64,000 bases of DNA from Gonocerus acuteangulatus (lineage: Eukaryota > Arthropoda > Insecta > Hemiptera > Coreidae): positions 56,738,044 to 56,802,043 of the forward strand of contig OX328132.1 in NCBI GenBank assembly GCA_946811695.1, in the 5' to 3' direction. The position numbers were made by a program, and so were the translations under genes. The notes beneath the pieces are model-generated. The model worked only from the letters and a program-made list of their open reading frames with translations. It was not told the DNA's origin and did no database searches. Positions 46,196 through 57,544 of this stretch are shown in pieces. Numbering within the stretch: position 1 is the stretch's first letter; the number at the start of each line of letters is the position of its first letter.

Positions 46196-46255
46196 TATTT
46201 TTGGCACGCCCTACATGTTTCGTGGCCTTTATGCCACCTCCTCAGGGGCCACTAA
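46196..46255 (-). other. Best hammerhead-ribozyme-like motif
   Basis: On the minus strand: GCCC, CTGAGGA, G, GTGGC-ATAAAG-GCCAC, GAAA, CATGTA, GGGC. The flanking GCCC/GGGC can form stem I (4 bp), GTGGC/GCCAC stem II (5 bp), and A-C...G-U around a two-base loop a minimal stem III, with GUA as the possible cleavage triplet. CTGAGGA fits the core CUGANGA. It departs from a standard hammerhead by one extra purine between the core and stem II. Activity is not implied. Confidence 0.45.
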
Positions 46256-46567
46256 ATCCCCATGTGTGGTTAGCTCGCCACCCATACTAAGACTACTGAT
46301 ACATTGTTTTCGATTGCTTCGCTGAGAAATACATGTCTAAGCCGTATGGCATCTTTCTACAGCGGTTTTGCTCCTCCTTTCCTCTCCGGCTTCATCATGG
46401 CAGTCGGATGAAGCCAGAGAGGAATCCGGTGAAATATCGCGCAGAAAGGAGCAAATCCGCTGAAGAAAGATGGCTTATATCTAACAAAAATCATTTTTCT
46501 TTGAGGTTCGTATTCTACAGTTTTCAAGAGACCAATTTTGATGCAAAATACAATAAATTGTCCAAAA

Positions 46568-46835
46568 CAAAATTCATTCATTAGCGATATATCTGTCGAA
46601 GAAATCTCATGCTTCTTCAGACTTGCGTCCACTATTGTTATAGGCCATTTTTTTTATTGTCTAATAATCTTGTTATTAATAAATTTACACTTAACTGAGT
46701 ATAATAGAGTTAAGTACATATATAAATACTAATATATTGTAAATGTATTAGTTATTTTATTTAATATTCAGTCCATTTTTATTTTAGCCCTGATGAAGAA
46801 GCCCCCCAAAAAAGTTATTTTGTATTAAAAAGTAG
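46568..46835 (+). repeat. Diverged fold-back element with hammerhead-like boxes
   Basis: Minus-strand CTGAAGAAGCATGAGATTTC (46621 leftwards) faces plus-strand TAGCCCTGATGAAGAAGCC (46785 on). Arms are poorly matched; the second motif lacks the GAAAC box. Confidence 0.45.
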
Positions 46836-47091
46836 TTTTATTGAAGTATCATGATAGAACGCAGATTATGTAAATCTTTCTGTTGAAATTAAATTGGCAT
46901 ATTGTTACACGCAAACGTGCTAATTTGGCGCACACTCTTTGGAAATTTTCTGGATTTCAGCTATTTTGGATAATATCCATGTGAAGATATGTCAATTTAT
47001 ATATGCCCACATTCAGAACTTGACCTTTGAAAGGTTTAGACGTTTATTCCTCGATCCACATTTGACGACGTTCTCAACTATAAGAATTCAA
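46836..47091. other. Unique DNA
   Basis: Nothing recognised. Confidence 0.35.
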
Positions 47092-47476
47092 AGAATGGTT
47101 TGGATTCGGCTAAGAGAAAACGTCTGATTTACAGAAAAAATGTATATTTCAAATGTTTCTTCTTCAGCTAGAATAACAAATATACACAATTACAAATATC
47201 AAGATCACAACAGTAAGGAAAATTTTACATCAAGGCAATTGGTAATAAAACATTTTTTTTATAATAATGAGATGGAGATCGTGATGCGTACTCAAGGGAT
47301 TGTTGGGACACTCAACATTTAACCATGATGACCTAAATGTCAATTTGGTCTTCCTCCCTTCACTAGGCATTTTTTTATGTTGGAAGAAGGCTACCAAAGT
47401 GCAGCCGAAACGTCCAAAATAGATTTGCGCTGGAAGATCTGACGTTTTTCTCCTAGTTGAATCCCAACGATCCCTT
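47092..47476 (+). mobile_element. Fold-back element with hammerhead-like motif, copy 4
   Basis: Left arm TTTGGATTCGGCTAAGAGAA, AACGTCTGATTT (47099-47130) is the complement of the right end GACGTTTTTCTCCTAGTTGA, ATCCCAAC (47440-47467). The right arm holds GAAGAAGGCTACC, AAAGTGCAGCCGAAACGTCC at 47385-47416, with a 4-bp stem GGCT/AGCC. The same family is at 25085, 35838 and 48405. GGGAGGAAGACCAAATTGAC on the minus strand (about 47362-47343) matches the block at 35950-35970. Confidence 0.7.
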
Positions 47477-48400
47477 TGCTTCACAAATTTTTTTAGTGCA
47501 TATTAGGTAAACAATGTTTTTTTTTTAATAAACAAATTGAACAGCAGTCTTACACAAATCACAAAAAGTTGAGAGTATGTAAACAATATAAAGGGGCCTT
47601 TATTTATTTATTTTTCTTTTTTTACTGTCCATAATAATTGACTTATTAAAATCCATCCAATTAATTAATTTTCAGGAAATTAAGTTAAAATTAAGTCATA
47701 AGCCTTTTAAGTTTCATTAACGGTTCATTGTCCTAAGTTCTGTTAGGAAGAAGAAAGTCAACGGAACCATACAAACTCCCAAAATTACGCGCTTATCGAT
47801 ATTTTCGGCTAGACATGAGTCGGAGATGGGAATATATGGTGTGCTGTTCGAAATTCGGCGCGTTCCTCTGGCTTATCGGTGAAATACAGCCTCCCTGGAG
47901 CCAAGCCGATAACCACTCAACCCAAGCAGGCGCCTACTAACGTGTCCATGGGACCTGAACCCAACCCTCAGCCACCTACCGAAATCGAACCGACTGTAAT
48001 AGCATAATGATATACGATTATTTGTTAATTGTCATTAGAGCAAAACCGACGTGGAGGGCGGCATCAAATTAAATCGACTCGCATAATTTAAAACGAAAAG
48101 CCCTGGCTATTATCGGGTATGCAGGGCAAATGTTAGTAAGGTCATTATGCAAATTCGGTTAAGAGGATTTATAAAGAGGGAACGCCAGGGGGTTGCAATT
48201 ACCAATCTAGAAATACCGTATCCTGTTTGTATTAAACTGCTCTGCGGAGGCCATTGTAGAAAGAAAAAGGTATATGTACTCGTAAATTATCCTTACATTC
48301 CTTTGTCGTCCACATCTGGCATGCGTTGAAGCTTGAGAAATCTATTATTGCAAAGTTGCGAAACTCAATATGGGATCTTGCGAATAAAGAACAGTTAGAA
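47477..48400. other. Unique DNA; possible conserved-type stretch at 48000-48210
   Basis: No gene recognised. 48000-48210 has high complexity, an ATTTGCAT octamer on the minus strand (about 48156-48149) and several ATTA-type sites, unlike its AT-rich surroundings. Confidence 0.35.
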
Positions 48401-48404
48401 TCGC

Positions 48405-48640
48405 AGAAATTGAGTCACCTTAACGAGTATACGGATGCATTTGGAAAGCTAAGAATAATAACTACTAAGAAGTCAAGGAACAGCGATTTTCGGGAAAAAT
48501 CAAAATTTTGAAAGTTTCGGCATGATCTTTGGCAGCCTTCTTCGGCAATGAATGACTAGGGGATGAAGAAAGGCCAAGAACAAGGGGGATAGTTGACAAG
48601 GAGGAGAACATTGAACGAGATCCCATCGTATCATTCACAG
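48405..48640 (-). repeat. Dispersed repeat with hammerhead-like motif
   Basis: On the minus strand: CATTGCCGAAGAAGGCTGCC, AAAGATCATGCCGAAACTTTC, with GGC/GCC as a short stem, then AT-rich sequence. The adjoining AAAGGCCAAGAACAAGGG, GATAGTTGAC on the plus strand corresponds to the block next to the motif at 35950-35970. The core C of CTGANGA is a C-C-G here, so degenerate. Confidence 0.6.
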
Positions 48641-48776
48641 AAATGATAAGAAATGAATGAGAGGCTGTAAGGGAGAAGGGGGTTGAGTAGGATTGAAGAC
48701 GACGAAGTTTAAGGGTACCCAAAAACATAAAAGAACAAATCCTCAATGAATTTTAAAGCATATTTGGCGGATTAGA

Positions 48777-49078
48777 AAAAAAAGAAAGTCAGTCCCGCAA
48801 CAAAACAAAGGGACCCAGAGGGGCAGATACTGCAGAGGTATCTGATTCTTCGCCATTTGGCACAAAAGGGCGATAGTGGCGTCAGTACTATGCTCCGCCC
48901 GCCTTAGAAGGTACCCATTCATAAATTATTAAAAGGCTGGGTAAGCCTAGGGATGGCCTGGGACCCCGAATCGAACCCTCGAACGACGACACTAGAAGAT
49001 AAAAAACTTGAGAGCGCGCCTGGATTTTGAACTCCAATCCATTAGTCGAGTACTCAACAACTGAGCTAACCTTGTCCC
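48777..49078 (-). mobile_element. Class B tRNA-derived SINE, copy 2
   Basis: On the minus strand: GGTTAGCTCAGTTGTTGAGT, CTAATGG loop region, GGAGTTCAAAATCC, body GGCTTACCCAGCCTTTTAAT, GGAGCATAGTACTGACG, CAGATACCTC and GGGACTGACTTTCTTTTTTT. Target-site duplication GATTAGA at 48770-48776 and 49079-49085. Shorter than the copy at 14387-14765 through body deletions and a shorter T-rich tail. Confidence 0.88.
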
Positions 49079-49085
49079 GATTAGA

Positions 49086-49749
49086 GAACAAAGACCTTTT
49101 ATTTCTGTTTTTTTTTCCTTCCTAGCTTTCATACTTTGAAAGACAACTATACTTGGCAGTGGCGGTAATTTCTTTCTTAATTTCACCTAAAATGAAGCTG
49201 AAAAATTTCAGCAGATCAACAAATGTTTTTCGGATCTGTGTTATTTCAAGGCGTTGTCGTTAGTTCATTTGGAGGCCTAGGGCCAATTTATGCCTTTTTT
49301 TGTTTAAAACCACTTAGATATTTTCATGACGCATTTCTACATTGCTTCATCGTGTCTGCTTTAGATGCGGGATTGGCTCCTTATAGGGAGGCAGAAAACA
49401 CGCTAAAATAACGTAAACAACTTTAGGTTATATACAATCAATAAAGCTTAATTGTGTGTCATACTATAATAAGAAGCCATCAACGTAATCTGCCGAGAAT
49501 AGAGGATGCATACAGTTCCTCGGATTATCTAGGCGTGAAAAATGTGATCTATTATGACACTCCTTTATGACCTCGTAAAGCCACATAACTCTTAATCATA
49601 GACTTGAACTCGTCCTATTGAAGGCTGAACTTTTACTTTTTCTCCCCTTGAACTGTGGAGTTACGCGTTCCCAGTAATGTTGGCCAATTCTCTCAACCCA
49701 AGGAGTCAAGTCAGTCAAAGTTTATAAGTTAAATTGATTTCAATAATAT

Positions 49750-49786
<37 letters not shown>

Positions 49787-50095
49787 ATGAAAAACGACTC
49801 GTATAAGCAGTATTAGAGCCATGCATTATTAAAAGTTTTCAGTTGCACAATAGACAATAAGGAGCATATGTGACAAGACTATCTGCGGTTTGCGGTTCTG
49901 ATACTGTCAGCAAATATAGATAACGTACGTTCACTTGCTGATAATCCCAGTCGGAAGGCCACTATGAACGATACGAACATAAAACTGTGATGTACCAATC
50001 ATATGAGAAAGAAGATAATAATGATTATAGTTATACATACAATACTGAAAAAAAAGGGAATGAAAAGATAGGGAGATTAATTAATTAATTAAGTT
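49086..50095. other. Unique DNA with A tract
   Basis: An A run of about 27 at 49759-49785. No supported gene; the 62-codon frame at 49223-49411 has no recognisable domain. Confidence 0.4.
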
Positions 50096-50099
50096 CCAA

Positions 50100-50990
50100 A
50101 TTTGAAAAAGAGGGGGAAACACGGTCCAGACAGGAGGGAAATTCTAAAAAGGGAAGTAACAGGGATAGTACTAGGTCGAATGTGTAGAATAACAGGCAAG
50201 GTTTTATTCCTGAGGAAATGATCGGAGAGTCCCACAGAGGAGATAAAGATGGGATATACGGTCGAGTGAGGGAGGTAGTGCCAAAGAAGTGTTAAAGAGA
50301 AGAGATACACGGTAGAGTGGGAAAGGGTGTTCCCAAAAGGGATTGGAGATGGAGAGTAAACGGGTGAGTAAGAAGAGATTTCCAAAAAGTCGATAAAGAG
50401 AGGAAGTACACGAACGAGTGGGTAGAAGAGAAAAAGAGGGGGATACACGGTAGAGTGGGAAGGGAGATCCAAAATGGAAATAAAGAGGGCGAGTACATGG
50501 TCGATTGGGGAAGGGTGTCCCAAAAAGGAAATAACGAGGAGGAATACACGATCGAGTAGGGAAGGGAGTTCCAAAAAGGAAATAAAAAGAAGGAGTACAC
50601 GGTCGAGTAAGGAAGGGAGTTCCAAAAAGGAAATAAAAAGAAGGAGTACACGGTCGAGTAGGGAAGGGAGTTCCAAAAAGGAAATAAAGAGGGAGAGTAC
50701 ACGGTCGAGTGGGGAAGGTAGTTCCAAAAAGGAAATAAAGAGGGAGAGTACACGGTCGAGTAGGGAAGGTAGTTCAAAAAAGGAATTAAAGAGGGAGAGT
50801 ACACGGTCGAGTGGGGAAGGTAGTTCCAAAAAGAAAATAAAGAGAAGGAGTACACGGTCGAGTAGGGAAGAGAGTTCCAAAAAGGAAATAAAGAGGGGGA
50901 GTACATGGTCAATTGGGGAAGGGAGTCCCAAAAAGGAAATATAGAGGAGTACACGGTCGAGTGGGGAAGGTAGTTCCAAAATTGGGGAAT
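50100..50990. repeat. 51-bp minisatellite
   Basis: Unit GGAGTACACGGTCGAGTAGG, GAAGGGAGTTCCAAAAAGG, AAATAAAGAGA-type, 51 bp, nearly identical over about nine copies at 50530-50990, with longer degenerate units from 50100. Because 51 is divisible by 3, every stop-free phase stays open, which creates 296- and 220-codon frames on the minus strand and a 156-codon frame on the plus strand with a 17-residue repeat. These are best explained as by-products: several phases are open on both strands and composition is extreme. Confidence 0.9.
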
Positions 50991-51479
50991 AAAGAATTTC
51001 GGTTAGACAGCCTGCAGAGATTTGTTAGAGCAGTGCGGTAAACGGTCAACTTTAATATACTTAAGCCCAAATAATAGTACGAAATAAATACTGAAGCTCG
51101 TGTTTATGCATACAAATACTTCCAAACTTTGTCTTCCAAACTTTGTAGTTTGACAAATAGAGGCATTTCTCTTGCCGAAGATATTTTCTTTTTCAGTTTA
51201 TCTGAATTATCGGCGAACACATCCAATTTTCAGAAACATTCATACCTGTAAATAAAAATAGTGATGTTGATTACCAGGATATGAAGGTTCTAATTATGAA
51301 GCGGTGGAGAGGACGCAATGAATAAGTGGGAGTAGGCGGCCAATTCAGCTTCCATTTATTGGAGAGAATTAAAGAGTCCATCAAGTAGAGGGGTGTGGAA
51401 CAGCTCTATCAGTCCTTTCGATAAGTCACACACACATATATATGTGTATTTGTGACTTTTCGGGAAGGGATATGTGTTT

Positions 51480-51522
<43 letters not shown>

Positions 51523-52536
51523 CACACACACAAACACAAAATTAAACGATCTATATTCTCTATCTATATAATCGAGAAATGTCGAAACATCGATTCAAGC
51601 CCTTCCACACAAGCTGACAACCCAATCTAAATCTTTGTAATGTCTGCGGCCAACGATATCTTCAAAAATACCTCTGGTAAGGACATTATGGGATCACTCC
51701 GAGATGGATTGTTTACACATCAAAACAGGCTGTCATTTTATTGTTAAAATCACTAAAAATTAAATTACTTCAACTGTTCACCCAAATAATAAATGCTTAA
51801 TTTGCAGTATATACATACCAGTAATATCTACCACAAGCCCTGTATATAAACCGATAGGAGAATAACATTTTAAAGAATGCATAGAATTACTGAACAGTGA
51901 AACATTCCATTCCCTATTGAATTGTAATTCTCAGAAGTCTCTATAGAATACGGGTATTTGTTATTTTATTTCGGATGTGCTCACAACCCACCCTTTTATA
52001 TTGAACGAATAGTGCATGATAAAAAATAAAATGCATGTATTTTTTTTTTCAGGCCAAAGAAATGAAACCACTATATCAAGTTTTAGACTAACCTTTAACT
52101 TTCATGTTCTTTTAAAAGCAATGCGTTAAATTTAGTATTCCATGTGGATTTATAAGAAAGAAGTTTAGTATTTACCCAAACCAGCGTTACTAGTGGATCC
52201 CGAGCCACATGAACATACATGATAACTACTTCGCCGCTGCAAAAGCCGCTCACCTGGAGGACGCCATCATCTCTCTTTTTACCACTCAAGAAAATAGTCG
52301 AATATAACAGGGTTGCCTTATGGACAGATATTAATGCAAATAAACTAAAATATATTAATTGAGAGGAGTTGTTGACAGTTGAGATGACGAAGAGAGATAT
52401 TGTTGGGGTCAGATCGTGTGCTGTCATAATGAAGATACATTTTTTATAAGAAAGGGTGTTTCTAATATTTTGATGAAATTTTGAAGGGTATTAATTAATA
52501 ATAAAAATCAAGACAAGGAATAACCCTTTATTAATT
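50991..52536. other. Unique DNA with (GT)n tract
   Basis: (GT)n at 51482-51513 followed by TA and CA units. The 110-codon minus-strand frame at 52095-52427 is not recognisable. Confidence 0.45.
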
Positions 52537-52827
52537 AAGCCTCGGAATTTTCATATAACTTTATTTTAATTCAACGTTTCGAACTACTAGTACATCTTCA
52601 GGAATGCGATAGGACACACATTCCTTGTTTATTGATAAAAACTGTCAAATTTTACAAGTCATAATTAAAATAAGATGATTCCTATGGACTGGATTTCTTA
52701 TAAGAATCATTTTATTTTAATTATGAATTGCTAAATTTGACAGTATTTATTCATAGAACACGCATTCCTGAAGATAGTAGACCGAAACTTTGAATTAAAA
52801 TAAAGTTATATGAAAATTCCGAGGCTT
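52537..52827 (+). mobile_element. Fold-back element with two hammerhead-like motifs, copy 5
   Basis: Arms AAGCCTCGGAATTTTCATAT, AACTTTATTTTAATTCAA (52537-52575) and complement (52784-52827). Inner edges carry CATTCCTGAAGATGTACTAG, TAGTTCGAAACGTTG on the minus strand (about 52609-52575) and CATTCCTGAAGATAGTAGAC, CGAAACTTTG on the plus strand (52761-52791). The two motifs diverge from the centre. A second inverted block lies inside (AATGATTCTTATAAG-type sequences around 52670-52735). Confidence 0.75.
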
Positions 52828-53252
52828 GCTCTCCCTAAAGAGGCAAAATTACAAGATGAAACTGTACGAATAGACAAAAATACCAATGGCAATATTAATC
52901 CTGCAGGCATTCTCTCAAATTAAAACTGCTAAAAATAAAAAAAAGGCATAGCATCGTTAGTGGCTTTAGCTGTGATTCTCTATAGCCTAGTACTATTGGA
53001 ATCCGCATCGTAAGCGAATCCGATTACAAGCAGATCTCATCGTTTCCCCCGCTCCATACTACTATACTCTACAGAAAATCATATAACTACAACTAACAGA
53101 ATATATAAGAATGTATGATATTATCTCTCTTTAAAATAATTATGTTTGATGGTTATGAATACAAAAATGGTTGTTTACCTCTTTTGCTCTTCGCAACTTG
53201 AACAAGATTGTCTTCACCATGTTTAGAACATGCGATTTTCATTTCACGGTTA
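52828..53252. other. Unique DNA
   Basis: Nothing recognised. Confidence 0.35.
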
Positions 53253-53260
53253 TCCCAGTG

Positions 53261-53522
53261 CATGGGCGTATATAGAAAATAATTTCGGAGGGGGCTGGGA
53301 AAAGTTCGGGGGGCTGAGACCATTTCCAGAGTATGGAATACTAACAATTTAGATCTTGGAAGAGTTTTAGCCAACTTAAACGCTATTACACCAAAAATAG
53401 AATATGTTTTATGAACTAAATGATCATTTAATTTATTTTTAAGGATTTTATGACATTTTTACCGATCAAATCAAAATTTCGGGGGGCTGCACCCCATCGC
53501 CCCCCCCTTATATACGCCCATG
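53261..53522 (+). mobile_element. hAT-like MITE, copy 3, inserted in a class C SINE
   Basis: CATGGGCGTATATAGAAAAT at the left end, TATATACGCCCATG at the right, with the same G-rich/AT-rich/G-rich interior as 5008-5271. Flanks TCCCAGTG (53253-53260) and TCCCCGTG (53523-53530) form an 8-bp duplication with one mismatch. TCCCCGTG is also positions 4-11 of the class C SINE head, so the target was the SINE. Confidence 0.9.
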
Positions 53523-53720
53523 TCCCCGTGGTCTAGCGGTTGGAATATTAATGTGGGCAAAGCAGAGGGTTCGTGTCCCACCTGCAGCAGGTTGAGTTCT
53601 TTTATCTTTGGGCTTGTTGAAGAATTGCCAGTTCAACCATGAATATTAAGGAACGGATGAACCTATAGATAGCCCGAAACTGTTTGACTGCATGTAGATG
53701 CGCCGTATAAAATTTTAAAC
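53523..53720 (+). mobile_element. Class C tRNA-derived SINE, copy 5, split by the MITE
   Basis: TCCCCGTGGTCTAGCGGTTG, then B box GGTTCGTGTCCC, a body with CTATAGATAGCCCGAAACTG and GATGCGCCGTATAAAA. The first few bases of the SINE appear left of the MITE (GGTTATCCCAGTG, 53248-53260). The longest body of class C in the window. Confidence 0.82.
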
Positions 53721-54990
53721 AAAAATTACAGGTTTATAGTGAGTCGGAACCAAAAACATTATTGATGTCTTGGATGAGGTTACCGTTTAACGGTGGTTTA
53801 TGTAATTTCGAAGGAGAGTTATAGCGTCTTGGCAGGCCTTCTTCCCGATTAAGAAGGCAAGGATGCAAGGTCTGGTCGAAGAAAATCCCAGAACAAGTGG
53901 GCAGAGAAACATTTAGCTAGAAACTCTATTGTCCCTGAACACCTCAAAGCAATTGGTAAGGTGAAAAATCTTGGGTTCCTCTTGCATTAAGCTACTAAAC
54001 TGAATTTCCTGGACAAGGTGTGTGCATGTAATGTAAAGTGGACTGCCTAAGACAACTTTAACGTGACTTAACAAAGTAGAAGCTGCTTGGAGAATGTTTT
54101 CCAAAGCCCCTAACTCATTGAAGTGATTTTTAGTTACGTTTGGGTTTCTTTCGCAGTATGGTCTTAAAAACTGGCGAAGCAATCGATACCGTAATATATC
54201 ACTACCAAATTGAAGTAACTAAGGGAGCTATCTTTGACCAACAAGGGAAGGCCTATTGGTCATCTCTCTGGTGGTGAGAGTAAGACCGGATGGAGGAATT
54301 GCTTCGAGGCTTAGCAGGATCTGAAACTCATGAGGTAGCTATTCCATTTCATCTCTCAGCATTACACAATACATTCCTATCCCCAGACATCCAGCAATTC
54401 AACCAACAAACATTCAAAACGATTTTAATTTTATTTTAATACATCGCGAGTATCCTTGCAATAGGATTTAGGTTGTATCACTATCTAAGTCCTAGGGATT
54501 ACAAAGAAAATCTAAAACGCATGAACATTCCTGTCAATGTGTTGATTACATTTCAGTTCAGAATAGGAAATTCTGAAAAAGTATGTTCAAATGTGATTTA
54601 AAACTCTTACAGGACAGGATCTTCTTAAATTGATATTCCCACATGGAAATTTTAAATCTTTGTATCTACTAAGTGTTTATGTTTAGGAATGAAAACAATT
54701 ATCTTGAGGTTTATAGGTACTTTATTCGGAATCGTCCAAATGTTAGTCCCATTGAGTAGAAGATTCAAAGCAGTCCTGCACGAATAGAGTAAATTAACGT
54801 TTCAGGTTGCCGCCTAACCCGAAACGCGGCTAACCACTAGAACACCCCCAACATTTCGTTACATCCCCTAGGGCACGCTCGCAGCTCTCGGCGAGTTAGG
54901 CGGCTTTTGAATAATGCCACACGACGGGTTTTACACAAACATTCTTTAATTGAGAAGAAATAGCGATCACTAAGTTGGATAAATGCCAGT
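53721..54990. other. Unique DNA; no supported gene
   Basis: The 89-codon minus-strand frame at 53913-54182 is not recognised. Nothing else is supported. Confidence 0.4.
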
Positions 54991-54994
54991 GGTG

Positions 54995-55140
54995 AAAGTT
55001 AATAAAATTACATTTTTAAAAATATTTGAAGGCTTGATTTTCATGCTTTCGTCAGTTCCTTCAATCACTATAGCATCGATGAAGGCTTGAAAATCAAGCC
55101 AATCGTTGGCAATTAATACTTTATTTATAAAACAATTTAT
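54995..55140 (+). repeat. Small fold-back with hammerhead-like boxes, degenerate
   Basis: Minus-strand CTGACGAAAGCATGAAAATC, AAGCCTTC (55056-55029) faces plus-strand CGATGAAGGCTTGAAAATCA, AGCCAATCGTT (55077-55107), with stem GGCTTG/CAAGCC. The GAAAC box is changed to AATC. Confidence 0.55.
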
Positions 55141-55494
55141 TTTTATTGAATGTTTTTTAACGTATTTTCGGAGGACGTGCGTGCATAGTGTGTTCGTTGA
55201 CTTCAAACATGACGCTTGAAGATATAAGGATTCGATAATATTTACAAGAATATTTCATTTGAAGCGCTGAGCTTCTGAAGGTTCCTTGTCTTGTTACCGT
55301 CGCTTATGAGTTATTTTCAGGCTCCGACAACGAGTCTCGTATTGAGCTTTTTTTAAAAAAAATATTTTTGCCTATACTAAATACAGATGTCGTACTCAGA
55401 CAGTTGAAAATAATTAAAAACGTTCCGATCGTCGTCAAAGTATTTTGTGAACATAGTTCGAATTTCTCGTTTTCCTTTATCTTTCTTCAAACAT

Positions 55495-55920
55495 CGTTTA
55501 CTGATTGATCATCCTTTACTGATAAAACATCCTTCACTAAGAGATCATCTTTGACTGAGAAAGCATAATTTACTAAAAGGTTATCCTTTACTAAGAAATC
55601 GTCCTCTAAGGGGAGATAATCTTTCACTGAGGGAACATCATCATTTATTGAGCAATATCCTATACTAGGAGATCATCCTTTACTAAGAAAACATGCTTTA
55701 CTAAGGGATCATTCTTCACTGAGGGAACATCTTATACTGAAAGATCATCCTTTCTTGTAGGATCATCCTACGCCAAGAGATCATCCATTACTAAGAAAAC
55801 CTGCTTTATTAAGAGATCATTCTTCACTGAGGGAACGTCTTATTCTGAGAGATCAGCCTTTCTTGAGGGAACATCCGTTACTTATAGATAGATCATTCTT
55901 CCTTAAGGACACATAAGTAA
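55495..55920. repeat. 18-bp minisatellite, about 22 copies
   Basis: Unit ACTAAGAGATCATCCTTT (18 bp) with single-base variants (ACTGAGGGAACATC.., ACTAAGAAAACATGCTTT). In places units are 16-21 bp. Confidence 0.9.
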
Positions 55921-56797
55921 AAAAAACTTCGTGAATTTAACTTCTAGTTTACATTACACTTCTAGCTTCAGTTCTAGTAATTTAATAATCAAGGGAAACT
56001 TTGATGCATTGAACTTGGTTAAGATTTAGAGGCTTTAGTATCTTTTAAACCACGAATTGTCGTTTGGCCCGACTGTATCCTTGTCGGATACGGCACTAGC
56101 AGTGTCGTAAAATGTAAATCCAACCTTGAAACTGCGCCACTCGTAACCATAACGCTTAGCAATTCCCATTCGCTCTCAGATGATTTATAACTTCTTCAAT
56201 TCCTTTGAAAGAAATTCACGTCATAAAATAACCATAAATCAGGCGATAAGTTGTAATTGAAAAGATAAGAAGCGAAGGGAGGGTGGGGAAGTTGGATTGG
56301 TGTAATGTTTGTATGGATGGTGTAGATTGTTGGAGCTGATAGTTGGGTGTAATTAGGCTCCGAGCACGTCAGTTACACACTGACGAATACTCTAACGGTT
56401 AATTACCAAACCACCACTTCTCTACCAAAGTGTATTTATGGATTCTCAATGATTCCCCTTTGAGGGGAATAATGCAGCGTCTAAGAGACTTGATTCCAAA
56501 CCATTAAGCAGTAACCGAGAAGCTAGGGTTCCATAGAGCAAGTCTACTGGGTACAATTTGAACAGCTATCTCGCAGAACTGTTCAGAAAATTTCTTCTGA
56601 AAAATATAATAAATAAAAAGTGCATAAGTTTACATAATTTAGAAGAGGTTGTTCGCCGTGGAGATTACCAAGATGGTAGTTAATAATAGTTGGAAAAAAT
56701 ACAGTTTTTTGTTGTAAAAGTATTTTTTTCAACTAAACGAGTTGACGTAATAGGCACAAGTTCATAAAAATACTTAACATTCATTTGCACCATCTTT
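55921..56797. other. Unique DNA, no gene seen
   Basis: Nothing recognised. Confidence 0.4.
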
Positions 56798-56808
56798 ATT
56801 TATTTCTT

Positions 56809-57020
56809 GGAGACCCGATGGCCGTGAGGGTTAAGGCGTGAGCACTTAACACTCCGTGCCAAAGGTCGTGGGTTCGATTCCCACTAGGGGTGGTGGCTTT
56901 TCTTTCGAAAAAAAGAAAAGGCATCACCCCTATCCTGGCTAGAAAAGGGTGGTAACCTATAGATAACCCGTCCTAAAATTCATAGTTAATAATAAATGGA
57001 CGTTAAAAATTTAAATAAAT
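56809..57020 (+). mobile_element. Class A tRNA-derived SINE, copy 3
   Basis: Head GATGGCCGTGAGGGTTAAGG, B box GGTTCGATTCCCAC, then the shared body and GGACGTTAAAAATTTAAAT tail. Perfect 11-bp duplication ATTTATTTCTT at 56798-56808 and 57021-57031. Same length (212 bp) as copy 1. Confidence 0.93.
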
Positions 57021-57079
57021 ATTTATTTCTTACACTTTCTTTCTAGTATCTTATGATGGGGATATGTTACTTATGTATT

Positions 57080-57470
57080 AAGTATTTTTTCAACGTTTCG
57101 ATTTGATTTTCTAGCCATCATTCGGGCCGGGGACGTGGTTAACTTTAAAACTACTAGCTCATCACCGCACTAAGACAATAGTGACAATTTTTTGCGGAAT
57201 GTAAAGAATTTATTCTCCCAAACGGAGATGGTGATAGTCTAGATTAGGTTATAATGGCAGAACAAAAGCAAAATGAATAAAATGACGAAATTGAACACAA
57301 AATGTACTCAAACTTAAATAATACATTAACTTTTTTAAATTGTATGTGTAATTTATTATTAATCTACCTAGATTAATTATTGTAATTGTCATTTCGTGTT
57401 TAGCCCTGATAAAGGCTTAAAAATCAAGGAGAAAAGATGGGGAAAATATTGAATCTTTTGTAACTCGTTA
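57080..57470 (+). mobile_element. Fold-back element with hammerhead-like motifs, copy 6
   Basis: Minus-strand GAATGATGGCTAGAAAATCA, AATCGAAACGTTGA (57129-57096) faces plus-strand TAGCCCTGATAAAGGCTTAA, AAATCAAGGAGAAAAG (57402-57437). The arms are moderately diverged. Confidence 0.6.
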
Positions 57471-57544
57471 AGCGCATGTTATTAATTTGGGTCCGAAGTA
57501 ATCCCTCTTCATAAACCTATTTTGCTGACATTGATAAAGCACTT

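Noticed and set aside
50100..50990. A 296-residue repeat protein
   Set aside because: Open frames exist in several phases on both strands because the unit is 51 bp; no start context or non-repeat domain.
52095..52427. 110-codon minus-strand open frame
   Set aside because: No recognisable family; hydrophobic bias from AT-rich sequence.
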